Assembly (NCBI RefSeq): GCF_015223195.1
Contig: NZ_JADFUA010000006.1
Span: 62,001-126,000 of the forward strand
Length of the DNA: 64,000 nucleotides
Direction of reading: 5' to 3'
Source of the DNA: Chitinilyticum piscinae
Lineage (GTDB): Bacteria; Pseudomonadota; Gammaproteobacteria; Burkholderiales; Chitinibacteraceae
A program made the position numbers and the translations under genes. How positions within the stretch are numbered: the first letter of the stretch is position 1; every line of letters starts with the position of its first letter. This document shows positions 47,242 through 57,039 of the stretch, piece by piece. Under the pieces are notes generated by a model. The model was not told the DNA's origin and made no database searches. It was given only the letters and a program-made list of their open reading frames with translations.

Positions 47242-47799
47242 ATGTCCGATGCCAAAACCGATGCTGCACCAGCACCTTCCAAGAAGGGCAAGCTGCTGGT
47301 CATTCTAGTGGTTGTACTGCTGGTGGCGGTGCTTGCCGTTGGTGGTTTGCTTGCATGGTTCATTTTTGCAAAGCCTGCTGATGGTGGCGCCGATGAGGCC
47401 GTTGCGGAGGCTCAGGGCGGGCATGACGAAGGCAAGAAGAAGGACAAGGACAAGAAAAAGAAGGATGCTCATGACGAGCATCCCCCGATTTTCGAAAAAC
47501 TGCAGGCCGAGCCATTTACGGTCAATCTGACTGGCGAATCCGAGTCGGTTTTGAGTGTGGAAATTTTCGTCGAAATTCCGGACGAAGAAACCAAAAACAA
47601 GCTGAAAAATTACCAGCCGAAGATCCAGAGTGCGGTTATCCGGCTGATCGGATCAAAAACCATTGAAGAGGTGCGTACTTCCAAGGGGCAGGAAGAGCTG
47701 GCTCGGCAGATTCGTGAGAAGATCAACGAGATTCTTGGCGCGGAGGGCAAGGATGAAGGCATCCTCAGCGTGAATTTCACTAAATATTTGTACCAATAA
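47242..47799 (+). CDS. fliL: flagellar basal body-associated protein FliL
   Basis: This 185-residue inner-membrane protein has one N-terminal membrane segment (about 17-40), a low-complexity linker with a Lys/Asp-rich run (GKKKDKDKKKKDAHDEH, about 65-85) and a conserved periplasmic domain (about 90-185, EPFTVNLTGESESVLSVEI and ending FTKYLYQ). FliL encircles the stator and supports torque. It heads the fliLMNOPQR block. Confidence 0.93.
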   Translation: MSDAKTDAAPAPSKKGKLLVILVVVLLVAVLAVGGLLAWFIFAKPADGGADEAVAEAQGGHDEGKKKDKDKKKKDAHDEHPPIFEKLQAEPFTVNLTGESESVLSVEIFVEIPDEETKNKLKNYQPKIQSAVIRLIGSKTIEEVRTSKGQEELARQIREKINEILGAEGKDEGILSVNFTKYLYQ

Positions 47800-47843
47800 A
47801 CCGATCTAGTACCCTACCAGCGGCTATCTGAAGTAATTCCGTC

Positions 47844-48863
47844 ATGGCAGACGATATCCTTTCCCAGGAAGAGGTCGACGCGCTACTGCGCGGTGTGACC
47901 GGCGAAGAGGACGAAGGCGACGAAGCCGTCGATACTTCGGCTGTCCGTGACTATGACATCGGCCGGCAGGAGCGCATTGTCCGCGGGCGGATGCCGACGC
48001 TCGAAATCATCAACGAGCGTTTTGCCCGGAATCTGCGTATCGCACTGTTCAATTTCATGCGCCGCAATGCCGAAATTTCGGTGGGGCCGGTGCGCGTGCA
48101 GAAATACAGCGAGTTCATCCGCAATCTGGTTGTGCCGACCAACCTGAACCTGATCCACATGAAGCCGCTGCGCGGCACCGGGCTGTTCATTTTCGATCCG
48201 GATTTTGTGTTTCTGGTGGTCGATAACCTGTTTGGCTCCGATGGCCGTTATCATGTACGGGTTGAGGGACGTGATTTCACGCCAACCGAGCAGCGCATCA
48301 TCCAGCGCTTGCTGGAAGTGGTTTTCGAGGAGTACCAGAAAGCCTGGAAACCGGTATTCGAGTGCGAATTTGGCTATGTGCGCTCGGAAATGAATACCCA
48401 GTTTGCGAATATCGCAACTCCCACCGAAGTCGTCGTGGCGTACACCTTCAAGATCGAGCTCGGCGCAGGCGGTGGTGACTTCCATGTCTGCTTTCCCTAT
48501 TCGATGATCGAGCCGATCCGCGATCTGCTCTATAGCACCATGCAGGCTGACCGTATCGAGGCTGATAACCGCTGGCTGTCGCTGTTGCGCAAGCAGGTCC
48601 AGCAGGCCGAGGTCGATCTGGTGGCCAATCTCGGTTCTGCGACGATTACGCTCGGAGACATCCTGGGATTGAAAACCGGCGATGTCATTTCGCTGGACAT
48701 CCCCGAGGCCATCATTGCCGAGGTCGATGGGGTGCCGGTGCTGGAAGCCAAATATGGTATTCTCAACGGCCAGTACGCCCTGAAGGTGAACAAACTGCTC
48801 AGTACCAGCGAACTGCTGGGTGGTGCCGAGGAGCAGCAGGGGCAGGGAGAGAATAATGGCTGA
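47844..48863 (+). CDS. fliM: flagellar motor switch protein FliM
   Basis: This 339-residue switch protein has the N-terminal CheY-binding motif (DILSQEEVDALLRGV), a CheC-like middle domain (with GTGLFIFDPDFVFLVVDNLFG) and a C-terminal SpoA domain (about 250-325) that binds FliN. FliM makes up the C-ring and receives phospho-CheY. No clear Shine-Dalgarno lies before ATG 47844. Its end overlaps fliN by 8 bp. Confidence 0.96.
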   Translation: MADDILSQEEVDALLRGVTGEEDEGDEAVDTSAVRDYDIGRQERIVRGRMPTLEIINERFARNLRIALFNFMRRNAEISVGPVRVQKYSEFIRNLVVPTNLNLIHMKPLRGTGLFIFDPDFVFLVVDNLFGSDGRYHVRVEGRDFTPTEQRIIQRLLEVVFEEYQKAWKPVFECEFGYVRSEMNTQFANIATPTEVVVAYTFKIELGAGGGDFHVCFPYSMIEPIRDLLYSTMQADRIEADNRWLSLLRKQVQQAEVDLVANLGSATITLGDILGLKTGDVISLDIPEAIIAEVDGVPVLEAKYGILNGQYALKVNKLLSTSELLGGAEEQQGQGENNG

Positions 48864-49296
48864 AGATAACGACGCAGCGAGCCAGGACGACGCCGATTCG
48901 GTCATGGATGACTGGGCGGCTGCGCTAGCCGAACAGGAAACGGCAGATGCGGCCAGTCAGAGCACAAGTGCAACCCCGCAGCCTGCCGATATATTCCAGA
49001 ATTTTGATGCCAAGCCGTCTGGAGCGGCCACGCCCAACAATATCGACATGATTCTCGATATTCCGGTGGCACTGACAGTCGAGCTGGGGCGTACCAAAAT
49101 CGCCATCCGCAGCTTGCTGCAGCTCGCGCAGGGTTCCGTGGTTGAACTTGACGGGCTGGCCGGCGAGCCGATGGATGTGCTGGTTAACGGCTGTCTGATT
49201 GCTCAGGGTGAGGTGGTCGTCGTCAATGAAAAATTCGGTATCCGTCTGACCGACATCATTACCCCGGCCGAGCGCATCCGCCGGCTGCACAAATAA
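48856..49296 (+). CDS. fliN: flagellar motor switch protein FliN
   Basis: This 146-residue protein has an acidic, disordered N-terminus (about 1-65) and a C-terminal SpoA domain (about 68-140; [35 protein letters not shown] and FGIRLTDII). ATG 48856 overlaps the fliM stop and has GGGAGAGA upstream; a longer frame starts inside fliM. FliN forms the base of the C-ring and helps dock the FliH/FliI export ATPase. Confidence 0.95.
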   Translation: MAEDNDAASQDDADSVMDDWAAALAEQETADAASQSTSATPQPADIFQNFDAKPSGAATPNNIDMILDIPVALTVELGRTKIAIRSLLQLAQGSVVELDGLAGEPMDVLVNGCLIAQGEVVVVNEKFGIRLTDIITPAERIRRLHK

Positions 49297-49298
49297 GC

Positions 49299-49724
49299 AT
49301 GATCCGCTGTCTGGCTTTGCTGCTGGCGCTGCCCTCGGCTGCCCGCGCCGCCGCCTCCGCCCCGGTTCTGGGTACGAGTGGTGGCGGCAGCGTTGCTGCG
49401 CTGCTGCAGGTGGTGTTAGCGCTGGCGATCGTGTTGGGACTGATCGTGGTCGGGGCCTGGCTGATGCGGCGCTTTTCACTGTTGCCGCGCTCTGCGCAAG
49501 GGCGACTGCGGGTGGTTTCCGGGGTGATGGTCGGTACGCGCGAGCGGGTGGTGATCGTCGAGCTCAACGAGACCTGGCTGGTGCTGGGCGTCACCTCGGA
49601 GCAGGTAAACCTGCTGCATACGCTGCCCAAACCCGAAGATGCGCATCAGCCCGAACAAGCGATTCCTCCGTTTGCCCTGTGGTTGCAGCAGGCGATTGTC
49701 CGCCGCAAGGGGGGGGTGCAATGA
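49299..49724 (+). CDS. fliO: flagellar export protein FliO
   Basis: This 141-residue protein has an N-terminal hydrophobic signal-like segment ([17 protein letters not shown]), a membrane segment (about 30-55) and a small cytoplasmic domain with [29 protein letters not shown]. FliO is the least conserved component of the block and helps assemble the FliP ring. It starts 2 bp after fliN and overlaps fliP. Confidence 0.9.
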   Translation: MIRCLALLLALPSAARAAASAPVLGTSGGGSVAALLQVVLALAIVLGLIVVGAWLMRRFSLLPRSAQGRLRVVSGVMVGTRERVVIVELNETWLVLGVTSEQVNLLHTLPKPEDAHQPEQAIPPFALWLQQAIVRRKGGVQ

Positions 49725-50470
49725 TGCGCATGCGCTGGCTGCTGCTCGGAGCCTTGCTGCTTGCCCCGGCTGGCTTTGCTGCCGATCCCGGTATCCCGTT
49801 CATGACGGCGGCGCCCGGTACCGGGGGCGGTACCGCCTATACGCTGCCGATCCAGACGCTGCTGTTCATTACCGCGTTGGGTTTTCTGCCGGCCATTCTG
49901 CTGATGATGACCGCGTTTACCCGCATCGTGATTGTGCTGTCGCTGCTGCGGCAGGCTCTCGGTACGATGCAGTCGCCTCCCAACCAGGTGATTGTCGGGC
50001 TCTCGCTGTTTTTGACCTTCTTCATCATGGGGCCGGTGTTTGACCGCATCTATACCGAAGCCTACCAGCCGTATGCTGAAGAAAAGATCAGCTTCAACGA
50101 GGCGCTGGTCAAGGGAAGCGTGCCATTGAAAGATTTCATGCTCAAGCAGACGCGGCAGAAGGATCTGGCCTTTTTTCTTGAGGTCTCCGGTTCGGCCAAG
50201 CCGCAGGGGCCCGAAGACGTGAGCCTCAAGGTGCTGGTGCCGGCTTTTGTGACCAGTGAGCTCAAGACCGCTTTCCAGATCGGTTTTCTGATCATCATTC
50301 CCTTTCTGATCATTGATCTTGTCGTGGCCAGCGTGTTGATGGGCATGGGCATGATGATGGTCTCGCCGATGATCATCTCGCTGCCCTTCAAGCTGATGCT
50401 GTTTGTGCTGGTCGATGGCTGGACGCTGCTGATGGGCTCGCTGGTACAGAGCTTCTACCTGAGTGGCTAG
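49721..50470 (+). CDS. fliP: flagellar export gate protein FliP
   Basis: This 249-residue protein has a cleavable signal peptide ([15 protein letters not shown]), then four membrane segments and the FliP signatures [31 protein letters not shown] and [31 protein letters not shown]. FliP forms the core pore of the export gate with FliQ and FliR. ATG 49721 overlaps the fliO stop (ATGA); ATG 49724 is an alternative. Confidence 0.96.
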   Translation: MMRMRWLLLGALLLAPAGFAADPGIPFMTAAPGTGGGTAYTLPIQTLLFITALGFLPAILLMMTAFTRIVIVLSLLRQALGTMQSPPNQVIVGLSLFLTFFIMGPVFDRIYTEAYQPYAEEKISFNEALVKGSVPLKDFMLKQTRQKDLAFFLEVSGSAKPQGPEDVSLKVLVPAFVTSELKTAFQIGFLIIIPFLIIDLVVASVLMGMGMMMVSPMIISLPFKLMLFVLVDGWTLLMGSLVQSFYLSG

Positions 50471-50472
50471 CG

Positions 50473-50742
50473 ATGACGCCTGAATCCGTCGTAACCGTCG
50501 TGCAGCGTGCGCTGGAGGTCGTTGTCCTGCTGGGCGGGCCGATGCTGCTGGCCATGCTGGTCACCGGCCTGATTGTCAGTGTTTTCCAGGCGGCCACCCA
50601 GATCAACGAAGCCACGCTGTCATTCATTCCGAAACTGCTGGTGGCGTTTCTGGTGATGGTGCTCGCCGGGCCGTGGATGGTCGAGACCATCATGGATTAC
50701 ACCATCCGGCTCTACCAGAGCATTCCACAACTGATCGGTTGA
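50473..50742 (+). CDS. fliQ: flagellar export gate protein FliQ
   Basis: This 89-residue protein has two membrane segments (about 15-40 and 48-75) and the family motif LVTGLIVSVFQAATQINEATLSFIPK. It packs around the FliP-FliR pore. It starts 2 bp after fliP. Confidence 0.96.
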   Translation: MTPESVVTVVQRALEVVVLLGGPMLLAMLVTGLIVSVFQAATQINEATLSFIPKLLVAFLVMVLAGPWMVETIMDYTIRLYQSIPQLIG

Positions 50743-50749
50743 GCTCGGC

Positions 50750-51538
50750 ATGCTGCAGCTTACCGATGCCCAGGTCAACGAATGGCTGGCGCTGTTCTGG
50801 CTGCCATTTCTGCGCATATTTGGCGTATTGCTGACTGACCCCGTGTTTTCCATGCGCGTATTGCCGGTGCGGGTACGTGTCGGCTTGGGCATCCTCTTGG
50901 CAATCCTGATCGCGACCAGTCTGCCCGTGGCGCCGCAGGCCCAGCCCATTGTCTCGCCGCAGGGCATTCTGTTCGCAGTGCGCGAGTTGCTGATTGGTGT
51001 GTCCCTGGGTTATCTGATGCGGATCATCTTCACCGGGGTGGAGATGGCAGGGCATCTAGTGGGGCTGCAGATGGGGCTGGGCTTTGCCACCCTGTATGAT
51101 CCGCTGCATTCGACCAATACCCCGGTGCTGGCACAGTTCTACAGTCTGCTGACGCTTTTGGTGTTCCTGGCGCTGGATGGTCATCTGGTTGTGCTGCGTG
51201 CGCTGCTGGAAAGTTTCGTGACCCTGCCACCGGGGACGGCAAGCGGCAGTGGAGCGCTCAAGACGCTGGCGGAGTATGGATCGACCATTTTCCGCTCCGG
51301 CGTGATGCTGTCGCTGCCGGTGCTGGCCGCACTGCTGATTACCAATCTGGCCATCGGGGTGATGACGCGCGCCGCACCGCAGCTGAATGTATTTGCGGTG
51401 GGCTTTCCCTTGACGCTGGGTATCGGGCTGGTGGCCATGTACCTGTCGCTACCCTATGTGGCGCCGTTTATTGATCACATGCTGGGCGAGTTTACCCGTG
51501 CCGGACTGTTGCTCTTGAAAGGCTGGGGCGCGCGATAG
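50750..51538 (+). CDS. fliR: flagellar export gate protein FliR
   Basis: This 262-residue polytopic protein has about six membrane segments, with the signatures RIFGVLLTDPVFSMRVLPVRVRVGLG and VEMAGHLVGLQMGLGFATLYDP. FliR caps the FliP-FliQ export pore. It is the last gene of the fliLMNOPQR block, 7 bp after fliQ. No terminator is obvious before the folE2 promoter. Confidence 0.95.
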   Translation: MLQLTDAQVNEWLALFWLPFLRIFGVLLTDPVFSMRVLPVRVRVGLGILLAILIATSLPVAPQAQPIVSPQGILFAVRELLIGVSLGYLMRIIFTGVEMAGHLVGLQMGLGFATLYDPLHSTNTPVLAQFYSLLTLLVFLALDGHLVVLRALLESFVTLPPGTASGSGALKTLAEYGSTIFRSGVMLSLPVLAALLITNLAIGVMTRAAPQLNVFAVGFPLTLGIGLVAMYLSLPYVAPFIDHMLGEFTRAGLLLLKGWGAR

Positions 51539-51581
51539 GGTGGGGCTGTCACCGCGATAGGCGGACTTAATTCCCGACTTG

Positions 51582-51610
51582 TTTACTCGGGTATCCCGCT
51601 CGGCTATAAT
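51582..51610 (+). promoter_or_regulatory. sigma-70-type promoter of folE2
   Basis: TTTACT (51582-51587) and a perfect TATAAT (51605-51610) are 17 nt apart, about 30 bp before ATG 51641. A CCCGA/TCGGG inverted repeat overlaps the -35 region. Confidence 0.75.
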
Positions 51611-51640
51611 CGGCACCTGTTTTCGACTGGAGATTCAGCC

Positions 51641-52426
51641 ATGACTGTGGCGATTGCCGACGTTCAAAGCTCGCCGGATACCCGCAATATCGCGATCAAC
51701 AAGGTGGGCATCAAGTCCATACGCCATCCCGTCAAGGTGGCCGATCGCAGTGATGGCGTGCAGAATACCGTGGCCGTCTTCGATATGTACGTGTTCCTGC
51801 CGCAGCATTTCAAGGGCACGCACATGAGCCGTTTCGTGGAGATCCTCAATAGCCACGAAAAGCAGATTTCCGTTGAATCGTTCGAGACCATCCTGCGCCA
51901 GATGTGCGAACGCCTCGAAGCCGAATCCGGTTACCTGGAAATGCGCTTCCCGTTTTTCATCAACAAGACGGCGCCGGTATCCGGGGTGCAGAGCCTGCTC
52001 GATTACGACGTATCGCTGATCGGTGAGCTGAAAAATGGCCAGTTCGAGCAGCGGCTGAAAGTACTGGTTCCGGTGACCAGCCTGTGCCCGTGTTCGAAGA
52101 AAATCTCCGATTACGGTGCGCACAACCAGCGCAGCCACGTCACCGTGACGGCCACGCTGGGTGAGCATGTCTGGATCGAGGAAATCGTTGATCTGGTGGA
52201 GAAGCAGGCGTCCTGCGAGCTGTTCGGCTTGCTCAAGCGCCCCGACGAAAAGTACGTGACCGAGCGTGCCTACGACAATCCCAAGTTCGTCGAGGATATG
52301 GTGCGTGATGTGGCCGCGCAGCTGAATGCCGAATCACGCATTGTGGCGTACGTGGTCGAGTCGGAAAATTTCGAATCCATCCACAATCATTCGGCCTACG
52401 CACTGATCGAGTGCGACAAGCGCTAA
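51641..52426 (+). CDS. folE2: GTP cyclohydrolase FolE2 (type IB)
   Basis: This 261-residue enzyme matches the FolE2/COG1469 family, with [18 protein letters not shown] as the active-site and metal-binding stretch and [29 protein letters not shown] earlier. It converts GTP to 7,8-dihydroneopterin triphosphate for folate and works with metals other than zinc. GGAGATTCAGCC precedes ATG 51641. It stands alone behind its own promoter. No folE1 is visible in the window. Confidence 0.95.
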   Translation: MTVAIADVQSSPDTRNIAINKVGIKSIRHPVKVADRSDGVQNTVAVFDMYVFLPQHFKGTHMSRFVEILNSHEKQISVESFETILRQMCERLEAESGYLEMRFPFFINKTAPVSGVQSLLDYDVSLIGELKNGQFEQRLKVLVPVTSLCPCSKKISDYGAHNQRSHVTVTATLGEHVWIEEIVDLVEKQASCELFGLLKRPDEKYVTERAYDNPKFVEDMVRDVAAQLNAESRIVAYVVESENFESIHNHSAYALIECDKR

Positions 52427-52430
52427 GTAT

Positions 52431-52478
52431 GGGTATGTGGCTGCGGGCTAATCGATTAATGGCTTGCAGCCTCATATG
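52431..52478. repeat. GGGTATG palindromic element 5
   Basis: GGGTATG-T-GGCTGCGGGC pairs with GCTTGCAGCC-T-CATATG; the inner 10-bp stem has two G-U pairs, the outer pairing is imperfect, and the loop contains TAATCGATTA. It lies between folE2 and a small membrane protein and has the same layout as element 2. Confidence 0.55.
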
Positions 52479-52492
52479 TTTATGAGTATCCG

Positions 52493-52720
52493 ATGTATAT
52501 CCTGCTGATCGGCTATCTGTACGTCATCCTTATGTTCAGCGCCGCGCTGATTGCCAGCAAGGGCGTGATCTACGGCTTGCTGGTGTTTGTCTTGCTGGGT
52601 GTGCTGCCGAGCTGGCTGCTGTTCTGGGTCAAGCGCCGCGGTCAAATTGTCCGCGCGCGCAAGGCAGCGGAAACACTGGCCGAATCCGGCGCCGCAGGCA
52701 ACGATCAAACTTCGCACTGA
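52493..52720 (+). CDS. small two-helix membrane protein
   Basis: This 75-residue protein has two transmembrane segments (about 3-22 and 27-45) and a basic cytoplasmic tail ([21 protein letters not shown]). It begins with ATG 52493 about 65 bp after folE2 and has a weak ribosome site (ATGAGT). I recognise no family. Hydrophobic content and a separate position from the recQ frame make it likely to be real; it may be expressed with folE2. Confidence 0.65.
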   Translation: MYILLIGYLYVILMFSAALIASKGVIYGLLVFVLLGVLPSWLLFWVKRRGQIVRARKAAETLAESGAAGNDQTSH

Positions 52721-52763
52721 TGCGGGCACGTCCGCGACGCATACGCTGGCGCATTCGTCTAGA

Positions 52764-54581
52764 ATGCCGGCTTGCCCCTGTCTGGCTCGCACCGTGATCG
52801 ATACCCCGCATTCCATCCTGCAGCACGTCTTTGGCTACCACGCCTTCCGTGGTGAGCAGGAGGCCATTGTCGGCCATGTCGCCCAAGGCGGGGATGCGCT
52901 GGTATTGATGCCTACCGGCGGAGGCAAGTCACTCTGTTATCAGGTGCCGGCATTATTGCGCCCGGGCTGCGGTGTGGTGGTGTCACCGCTGATCGCGCTG
53001 ATGCAGGATCAGGTCGAGGCCTTGCGTGAACTGGGCGTGGAGGCCGCCTTTCTGAACTCCACGCTGGATGCCGAAGCGGCGCGACAGGTCATCCGCGACT
53101 TCGTCACCGGCAATCTCAAGCTGCTGTACGTCGCCCCCGAGCGGCTGGTTACGCAGTATTTCCTTGATCTGTTGCGCAACGCGCCTGTGAATCTGTTTGC
53201 CATCGACGAAGCGCACTGCGTTTCGCAGTGGGGGCATGACTTCCGTCCCGAATACCTCGGTTTGTCAGTGCTGGCTGACGAGTTTCCCGTAATTCCGCGC
53301 ATTGCACTGACGGCCACTGCCGATCATGCGACCCGGCTGGAAATCGTCGAAAAACTGCGGCTCCAAGGGGCCCGGCAATTCATCACCAGCTTTGATCGCC
53401 CGAATCTGCGCTACACCATCGTCGAGAAACAGAAGTCGAAAGAGCAGCTGCTGACTTTTCTGCGTCGTGAGCACGAAGGCGATTCAGGGATCGTCTATTG
53501 CCTGTCGCGCAAGCGCGTTGAGGATACGGCCGCCTGGCTGCGGACTCAGGAGATCCGTGCCTTCCCCTACCATGCCGGACTGGATGCCAGCACCCGCGCG
53601 AAGCATCAGCAGATCTTTCTGCGCGAGGAGGGGGTGGTGATGGTGGCAACCATCGCCTTCGGCATGGGGATCGACAAACCTGATGTGCGCTTTGTGGCGC
53701 ATCTGGATTTGCCCAAGTCGATTGAAGGTTATTACCAGGAAATCGGCCGCGCCGGGCGTGATGGCCTGCCGGCTAATGCCTGGCTGGCCTACGGGCTGAA
53801 TGATGTGATTCTGCTGTCCGATATGATCGCGCAGGGGGGCTCCAGCGACGAACAGAAGACGGTGGAAAAGCGCAAGCTCGATGCCATGCTGGGCCTGTGC
53901 GAGGCCACCGCCTGCCGGCGGCAGACGCTGCTGGCCTACTTTGGTGAAGCAGCCCAGCCTTGTGGCAACTGCGACAATTGCCTGAATCCGCCCAAGCTGA
54001 TCGACATGAGCGAGGCGGCCAAGATGGCGCTGTCCTGCGTGTTTCGTACCGGCAACCGCTTTGGCGTCGGCCATCTGATCGACGTGCTGCGCGGCAAGAA
54101 AACCGAGAAGGTCGGCGAGTTGTTTCATGACCGCGTCTCGACCTTCGGTATCGGTGCCAAGGTACATGAAGCGGACTGGCGCGCCGTGTACCGGCAACTG
54201 CTGGCCTGTGGCGCACTGCAGCTCAAGCCGGGCGGAATGGGCGGCCTGGAGCTCACCGATGCCGCGCGCGCGATCCTGCGTGGCGAGCAGCCGCTGTACC
54301 TGCGCGAGCGCACGCAGAAGTTCAGCTACAAGGATCGCGACAGCGAATTTGCTACGGCGGCGGATCGCGAGCTCTGGCAGGCCCTGCGTCGCTTGCGCAA
54401 GGAACTGGCTGACGCGCAGGACGTCCCAGCCTATGTGATTTTCAGCGATGCGACGCTGAAGGAAATGGTGCGGCAACGCCCTGCTGATCATTACGAGCTG
54501 GGCCGTCTGAACGGAGTGGGTGACCGTAAGCTGGACAAGTACGGCGACGCCTTCTTGCGCGCCATCGCCGCGAGCCACTGA
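52764..54581 (+). CDS. recQ: ATP-dependent DNA helicase RecQ
   Basis: This 605-residue helicase has Walker [17 protein letters not shown] box [14 protein letters not shown], motif [10 protein letters not shown], the RQC zinc site ([12 protein letters not shown] then CGNCDNC), the winged helix and an HRDC domain (about 525-600). It unwinds DNA in repair and recombination. The start is uncertain: ATG 52764 gives [11 protein letters not shown], while GTG 52794 gives a more RecQ-like N-terminus; neither has a clear Shine-Dalgarno. The longer open frame upstream overlaps the small membrane gene and is not used. Confidence 0.94.
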   Translation: MPACPCLARTVIDTPHSILQHVFGYHAFRGEQEAIVGHVAQGGDALVLMPTGGGKSLCYQVPALLRPGCGVVVSPLIALMQDQVEALRELGVEAAFLNSTLDAEAARQVIRDFVTGNLKLLYVAPERLVTQYFLDLLRNAPVNLFAIDEAHCVSQWGHDFRPEYLGLSVLADEFPVIPRIALTATADHATRLEIVEKLRLQGARQFITSFDRPNLRYTIVEKQKSKEQLLTFLRREHEGDSGIVYCLSRKRVEDTAAWLRTQEIRAFPYHAGLDASTRAKHQQIFLREEGVVMVATIAFGMGIDKPDVRFVAHLDLPKSIEGYYQEIGRAGRDGLPANAWLAYGLNDVILLSDMIAQGGSSDEQKTVEKRKLDAMLGLCEATACRRQTLLAYFGEAAQPCGNCDNCLNPPKLIDMSEAAKMALSCVFRTGNRFGVGHLIDVLRGKKTEKVGELFHDRVSTFGIGAKVHEADWRAVYRQLLACGALQLKPGGMGGLELTDAARAILRGEQPLYLRERTQKFSYKDRDSEFATAADRELWQALRRLRKELADAQDVPAYVIFSDATLKEMVRQRPADHYELGRLNGVGDRKLDKYGDAFLRAIAASH

Positions 54582-54588
54582 GGTTTTT

Positions 54589-54608
54589 TATAAGGTAAAC
54601 ACCTTATA
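54589..54608. repeat. 8-bp inverted repeat after recQ
   Basis: TATAAGGT-AAAC-ACCTTATA starts 8 bp beyond the recQ stop. Ts precede it and none follow, so it is not a terminator of recQ. Its role is unknown. Confidence 0.4.
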
Positions 54609-54654
54609 GGTGCAGGATTTGTCGGGATTTATGTTGCAGTACTAACGCCGCAAT

Positions 54655-54684
54655 TTGACGCGATTGCTGGCTGACGCATACATT
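54655..54684 (+). promoter_or_regulatory. putative promoter of the intergenic RNA
   Basis: TTGACG (54655-54660) and TACATT (54679-54684) lie 18 nt apart. No gene starts downstream on this strand before the terminator at 54749. Confidence 0.45.
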
Positions 54685-54690
54685 GCTTCG

Positions 54691-54782
54691 AGTTGCCCGC
54701 GGAGGGCTCACAGTGTAACCTGCTGGCGTGTAATACACGCTTTCTTATCCGCCTCCCCTAGCCGGGAGGCGGTTTTTTTTTT
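54691..54782 (+). ncRNA. candidate small RNA, about 90 nt
   Basis: The stretch from about 54691 to the T run of a strong terminator would give an RNA with a GCGTGT-AAT-ACACGC hairpin (54726-54740), a single-stranded TTTCTTATC and a final terminator hairpin with about ten Ts, the layout of an Hfq-type sRNA. No open frame is present. It could also be just the recQ 3' region with a delayed terminator. I recognise no known RNA family. Confidence 0.4.
54749..54782 (+). terminator. strong rho-independent terminator
   Basis: CCGCCTCCC-CTAGCC-GGGAGGCGG followed by ten Ts. It ends either the recQ transcript or the candidate small RNA. Confidence 0.9.
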
Positions 54783-54784
54783 CC

Positions 54785-54821
54785 AAAAAAAACCGGCTGG
54801 GGTTCATTAAACCCCAGCCGG
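54785..54821 (-). terminator. terminator of the PIG-L gene
   Basis: On the minus strand a 12-bp perfect stem (CCGGCTGGGGTT and complement, 5-nt loop) is followed by eight Ts, 22 bp past the stop of the deacetylase gene. Confidence 0.9.
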
Positions 54822-54843
54822 CGATCAACGATCTTGCGCTCTG

Positions 54844-55701
54844 TCAGGAAAGAACCGCGCGGATGTCGTCGTTTTCGGACAGCACGTATTTCTTGTCGGT
54901 CGCCGCGATTTGCTGGCCATCGAAGCGGTCGATGCGATAGATCGTGCCGAACGAGAAGGTCGGAGCGGCCACACCCGCTCCACCGACCACTTCCGCGCCG
55001 CGGCGCACATTGTCGGCCATCCACGAAGTCAGGCGCAGGTGATAGGGGTTACGTTTCACTTCGCCCACGTGGCAAGCCAGAGCGGCAATCAGATCGGCGG
55101 TGTCGACGCTGTTGCTGCCGATCAGGGTATTCGGTGTCGCCATCGCGCGCCAGAATTCACTCTGTACCAGCTGGCAGGCATGACCGGCCTTCTTCAGGGC
55201 ATCGACCACCAGATAGTGCGTGCCAATGTGGGCGGCGTGGCCGTCATTGTCGTTCGGGCAGACCACGACGGCCGGCTTCAGCTCGTTGAGCAGCTTGACG
55301 ATGACATCAACTTTCTCGGCCCAGGCAGCGGCATCGCCATCGCGGGTCTTGCAGGTGACGGCTTCCAGCCCGCCCGGAATGGTTTCGCGCAGCCCCCATG
55401 CCAGATAATCACAGGCATTTTTCAGTTCGGCCCAGCGCTCAGCCTTGCGCGGCACGTTGGACCCCTGGGTTACGGCCACGTTTACCACGCGGAAACCCGC
55501 CTCGCGCTGCAGGCGCAGCGGCAGGGCACCGATGATGCACTCGTCGTCCGGGTGCGGTGCGAAGATGACCACGACCGGCGCATCGGCCGCGGCGTTGTCC
55601 TTGGCCGGGCTCAGGCTGGAGAGGTCGGCAAACAGCGGGGCATCGGTTTTCTGCAGCAGGGCAGCGTGCGTTTCAACTAGGGCGAGATAAGGGTTGGCCA
55701 T
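54844..55701 (-). CDS. PIG-L/LmbE-family deacetylase
   Basis: This 285-residue protein has the PIG-L zinc and catalytic motif APHPDDECIIG (near 50) and a second metal site in NDNDGHAAHIGTH. Members remove acetyl or other acyl groups from N-acetylglucosamine-type or cysteinyl-sugar substrates. ATG 55701 gives MANPYLALVETHAALLQ; the longer frame upstream is intergenic. It stands alone between two terminators and a divergent DUF475 gene. The substrate is unknown. Confidence 0.85.
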   Translation of the reverse strand: MANPYLALVETHAALLQKTDAPLFADLSSLSPAKDNAAADAPVVVIFAPHPDDECIIGALPLRLQREAGFRVVNVAVTQGSNVPRKAERWAELKNACDYLAWGLRETIPGGLEAVTCKTRDGDAAAWAEKVDVIVKLLNELKPAVVVCPNDNDGHAAHIGTHYLVVDALKKAGHACQLVQSEFWRAMATPNTLIGSNSVDTADLIAALACHVGEVKRNPYHLRLTSWMADNVRRGAEVVGGAGVAAPTFSFGTIYRIDRFDGQQIAATDKKYVLSENDDIRAVLS

Positions 55702-55862
55702 GCAGAAGTCTCCGTATTCGGTCGCGTGAAGCGTGTTCAAACAAACATTCGGGAGTATAGGCGTATCTTGCCGGACTAAAAAGCCGCTGACCTGCGCAAG
55801 ATCAGCTTTCTGTGCGATGCCGCGACAGCGCATAATCCGGTTTTTGCTGTCTGGTCTTGCTG

Positions 55863-56924
55863 ATGCATTATTTCCGCTCTTCGTTCATCGTAACCGCACT
55901 CGGGCTGGCGCTGGCCGGCTGGGTCGGCGGTCTGGCCGGGGTCTGGGTTGCCTTCAACCTGGCGCTGCTGGAAACGAGCCTGTCATTCGACAATGCCGTC
56001 GTCAATGCTTCGGTCCTGAAGCACTGGGACGAGAAATGGCGCCGCCGCTTTCTGCTCTGGGGCATGCTGATCGCCGTATTCGGCATGCGCATGCTGTTCC
56101 CGCTGCTGATTGTGGCAGTAATTGCCGGCATGGCGCCGCTGCCGGGGCCGGTGTCGCTCTGGCATTGGCTGCAAGGCGGCGGCTGGTCCGGCAGTGATGT
56201 GCTGTCGCTGGCGATTTTGCAGCCACAGGCGTATTCGCAGATTCTGCAATCGGCGCACATCGAGGTCACGGCCTTTGGCGGCACATTCCTGCTGCTGGTG
56301 TTCTGGAATTTTTTCATCGACGCCAACAAGGACGAACACTGGTTCGTACCGCTGGAGCGCGTGCTGGCCAGACTCGGTCGCGTGGAAATGGCCGCACTGG
56401 TGCTCACGCTGCTGATCCTGTTGCTGCTGGCCGGGCTGCAAGGACATGGTGAGGGGTATCGCTTTCTAAGCGCCGGTCTGTGGGGGGTGGTGGTCTATAC
56501 CCTCGTCAATAGTCTGGGAACATTGATGGGGGATGACAATGCCGCGGCGAAAACCGGCTGGAGCGGTTTCATCTATCTGGAACTGCTTGACGCTTCGTTC
56601 TCCTTTGATGGCGTGCTGGGGGCGTTTGCGCTGACCAGCAATATCTTCCTGATCGCCATCGGGCTGGGCATCGGTGCCATGTTCGTGCGCTCGTTCACCT
56701 TGCTGCTGGTCTACAAGGGCACGCTGGCGACCTTCCGTTACCTCGAGCATGGTGCTTTCTGGGCCATCGGGGCGCTGGCACTGGTGATGCTGCTGTCCAG
56801 CCGGCTGCATATTCCCGAGGCGGTCACGGGGGGCGTGGCGGCGCTATTGATCATCCTGGCGGGTATCCATTCGTGGCTGGTACGACCGCAGCGCAAGCTC
56901 GACCGTCAGCGCGAGGATCGCTAG
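55863..56924 (+). CDS. DUF475 family integral membrane protein
   Basis: This 353-residue polytopic protein has about nine membrane segments. Two half-site motifs, LLETSLSFDNAVVNASVL and LELLDASFSFDGVLGAFAL, are the family's inverted-repeat acidic motifs, as in TerC/Alx proteins. The family is linked to tellurite resistance and metal homeostasis by relation only. ATG 55863 is used; frame starts upstream are TTG. It is divergent from the PIG-L gene. A TerC homologue lies 1.2 kb downstream. Confidence 0.87.
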   Translation: MHYFRSSFIVTALGLALAGWVGGLAGVWVAFNLALLETSLSFDNAVVNASVLKHWDEKWRRRFLLWGMLIAVFGMRMLFPLLIVAVIAGMAPLPGPVSLWHWLQGGGWSGSDVLSLAILQPQAYSQILQSAHIEVTAFGGTFLLLVFWNFFIDANKDEHWFVPLERVLARLGRVEMAALVLTLLILLLLAGLQGHGEGYRFLSAGLWGVVVYTLVNSLGTLMGDDNAAAKTGWSGFIYLELLDASFSFDGVLGAFALTSNIFLIAIGLGIGAMFVRSFTLLLVYKGTLATFRYLEHGAFWAIGALALVMLLSSRLHIPEAVTGGVAALLIILAGIHSWLVRPQRKLDRQREDR

Positions 56925-57039
56925 GCGCCTGGCTTGCCTTTATAGCCTCACGCTTTATTCACTAACTAACCGTCTTGGCTGCTACTGCCTGCCATGCTGA
57001 TCGAGGGCGGGGCAGTGGTCCCGCGACGGGAGATGTGGA

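Noticed and set aside
51589-51594. GGGTAT at 51589 and single copies at 276, 31915 and 58028 as further palindromic elements
   Set aside because: They lack a matching ATACCC end about 49 nt away. The copy at 51589 lies within the folE2 promoter and a small CCCGA/TCGGG repeat. They may be remnants but are not counted as elements.
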